From: Candidatus Cloacimonadota bacterium
GTDB taxonomy: Bacteria > Muiribacteriota > UBA6191 > JACPRK01
Assembly: GCA_021772705.1 (NCBI GenBank)
Contig: JAJFLN010000729.1
Location: 1 to 35,846, forward strand
Direction of reading: 5' to 3'
Length of the DNA: 35,846 nt
In this document: positions 35,735-35,846 of the stretch, one piece after another
Layout of the letters: each line of letters opens with the position of its first letter
Position numbering within the stretch: the first letter of the stretch is position 1
Notes under the pieces: model-generated
The model's input: only the letters and a program-made list of their open reading frames with translations
Told to the model about the DNA's origin: nothing
Databases searched by the model: none
Translations under genes and position numbers: made by a program

Positions 35735-35846
35735 GGGTGCATGTCCCGTAGGGGGTCCCCTGGCCTATTCCGGATCCGTTCGCCCCACTATGGATGCCCG
35801 CATCCAGGACGACTGAATGGCCGAGTTTTCCCGATCCGTTCGTCCT
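35735..35846 (-). repeat. Most complete copy of the modular dispersed repeat: 52-bp module (35735-35786) joined to 44-bp module (35780-35823)
   Basis: Perfect reverse-complement matches to 90-141 and 8465-8508; runs to the window end. Confidence 0.9.

Noticed and set aside
90-35786. Whole window as a single composite transposon with terminal inverted repeats
   Set aside because: No transposase or integrase recognised, the repeat has another partial copy inside, and the content includes ordinary genes such as pst and aroF; dispersed repeats/contig-end effect is simpler.
1-35846. tRNA or rRNA genes
   Set aside because: No convincing T-loop/anticodon-arm combinations or rRNA signature stretches were noticed by eye; not a substitute for tRNAscan/Infernal.

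Overview
GC-rich bacterial window, probably from an environmental genome, with these blocks from left to right. (1) ~0-4.9 kb, a decayed defence/accessory graveyard: an in-frame BrxL::TrlF-like chimera, a frameshifted AlbA_2/Schlafen-type gene, and a B12/radical-SAM gene with an in-frame TGA at an apparent Trp position and no intact C-terminus. (2) Two TPM-domain genes and a polytopic membrane protein. (3) A 0.5-kb intergenic region packed with dispersed repeats. (4) A flavin-dependent halogenase-like gene translationally coupled to an acyl carrier protein. (5) A divergent five-gene locus (10.6-19.4 kb) of c-type cytochromes, beta-propeller/heme fusions and an exported FGE/SUMF1-fold protein. 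(6) A DAHP synthase gene, a multi-hairpin block, and a porin-pstSCAB operon diverging from an ArsR-family regulator; the intervening region holds six alternating operator-like half-sites. (7) Miscellaneous genes: a hypothetical protein, an orphan XRE antitoxin-like frame, a VWA membrane protein, a thioesterase and a glycosyltransferase. (8) A large NB-ARC/AAA + TPR protein ending in a cyclase-like domain that appears catalytically degenerate. A 52-bp perfect inverted repeat lies near both window ends and belongs to a modular dispersed repeat family with a third copy at ~8.47 kb. The best candidates for something new are the cytochrome/propeller/FGE locus, the halogenase-ACP pair, the ArsR-pst arrangement and the NB-ARC-TPR-pseudocyclase. 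No database searches were run. Family calls are from motif and sequence recognition.
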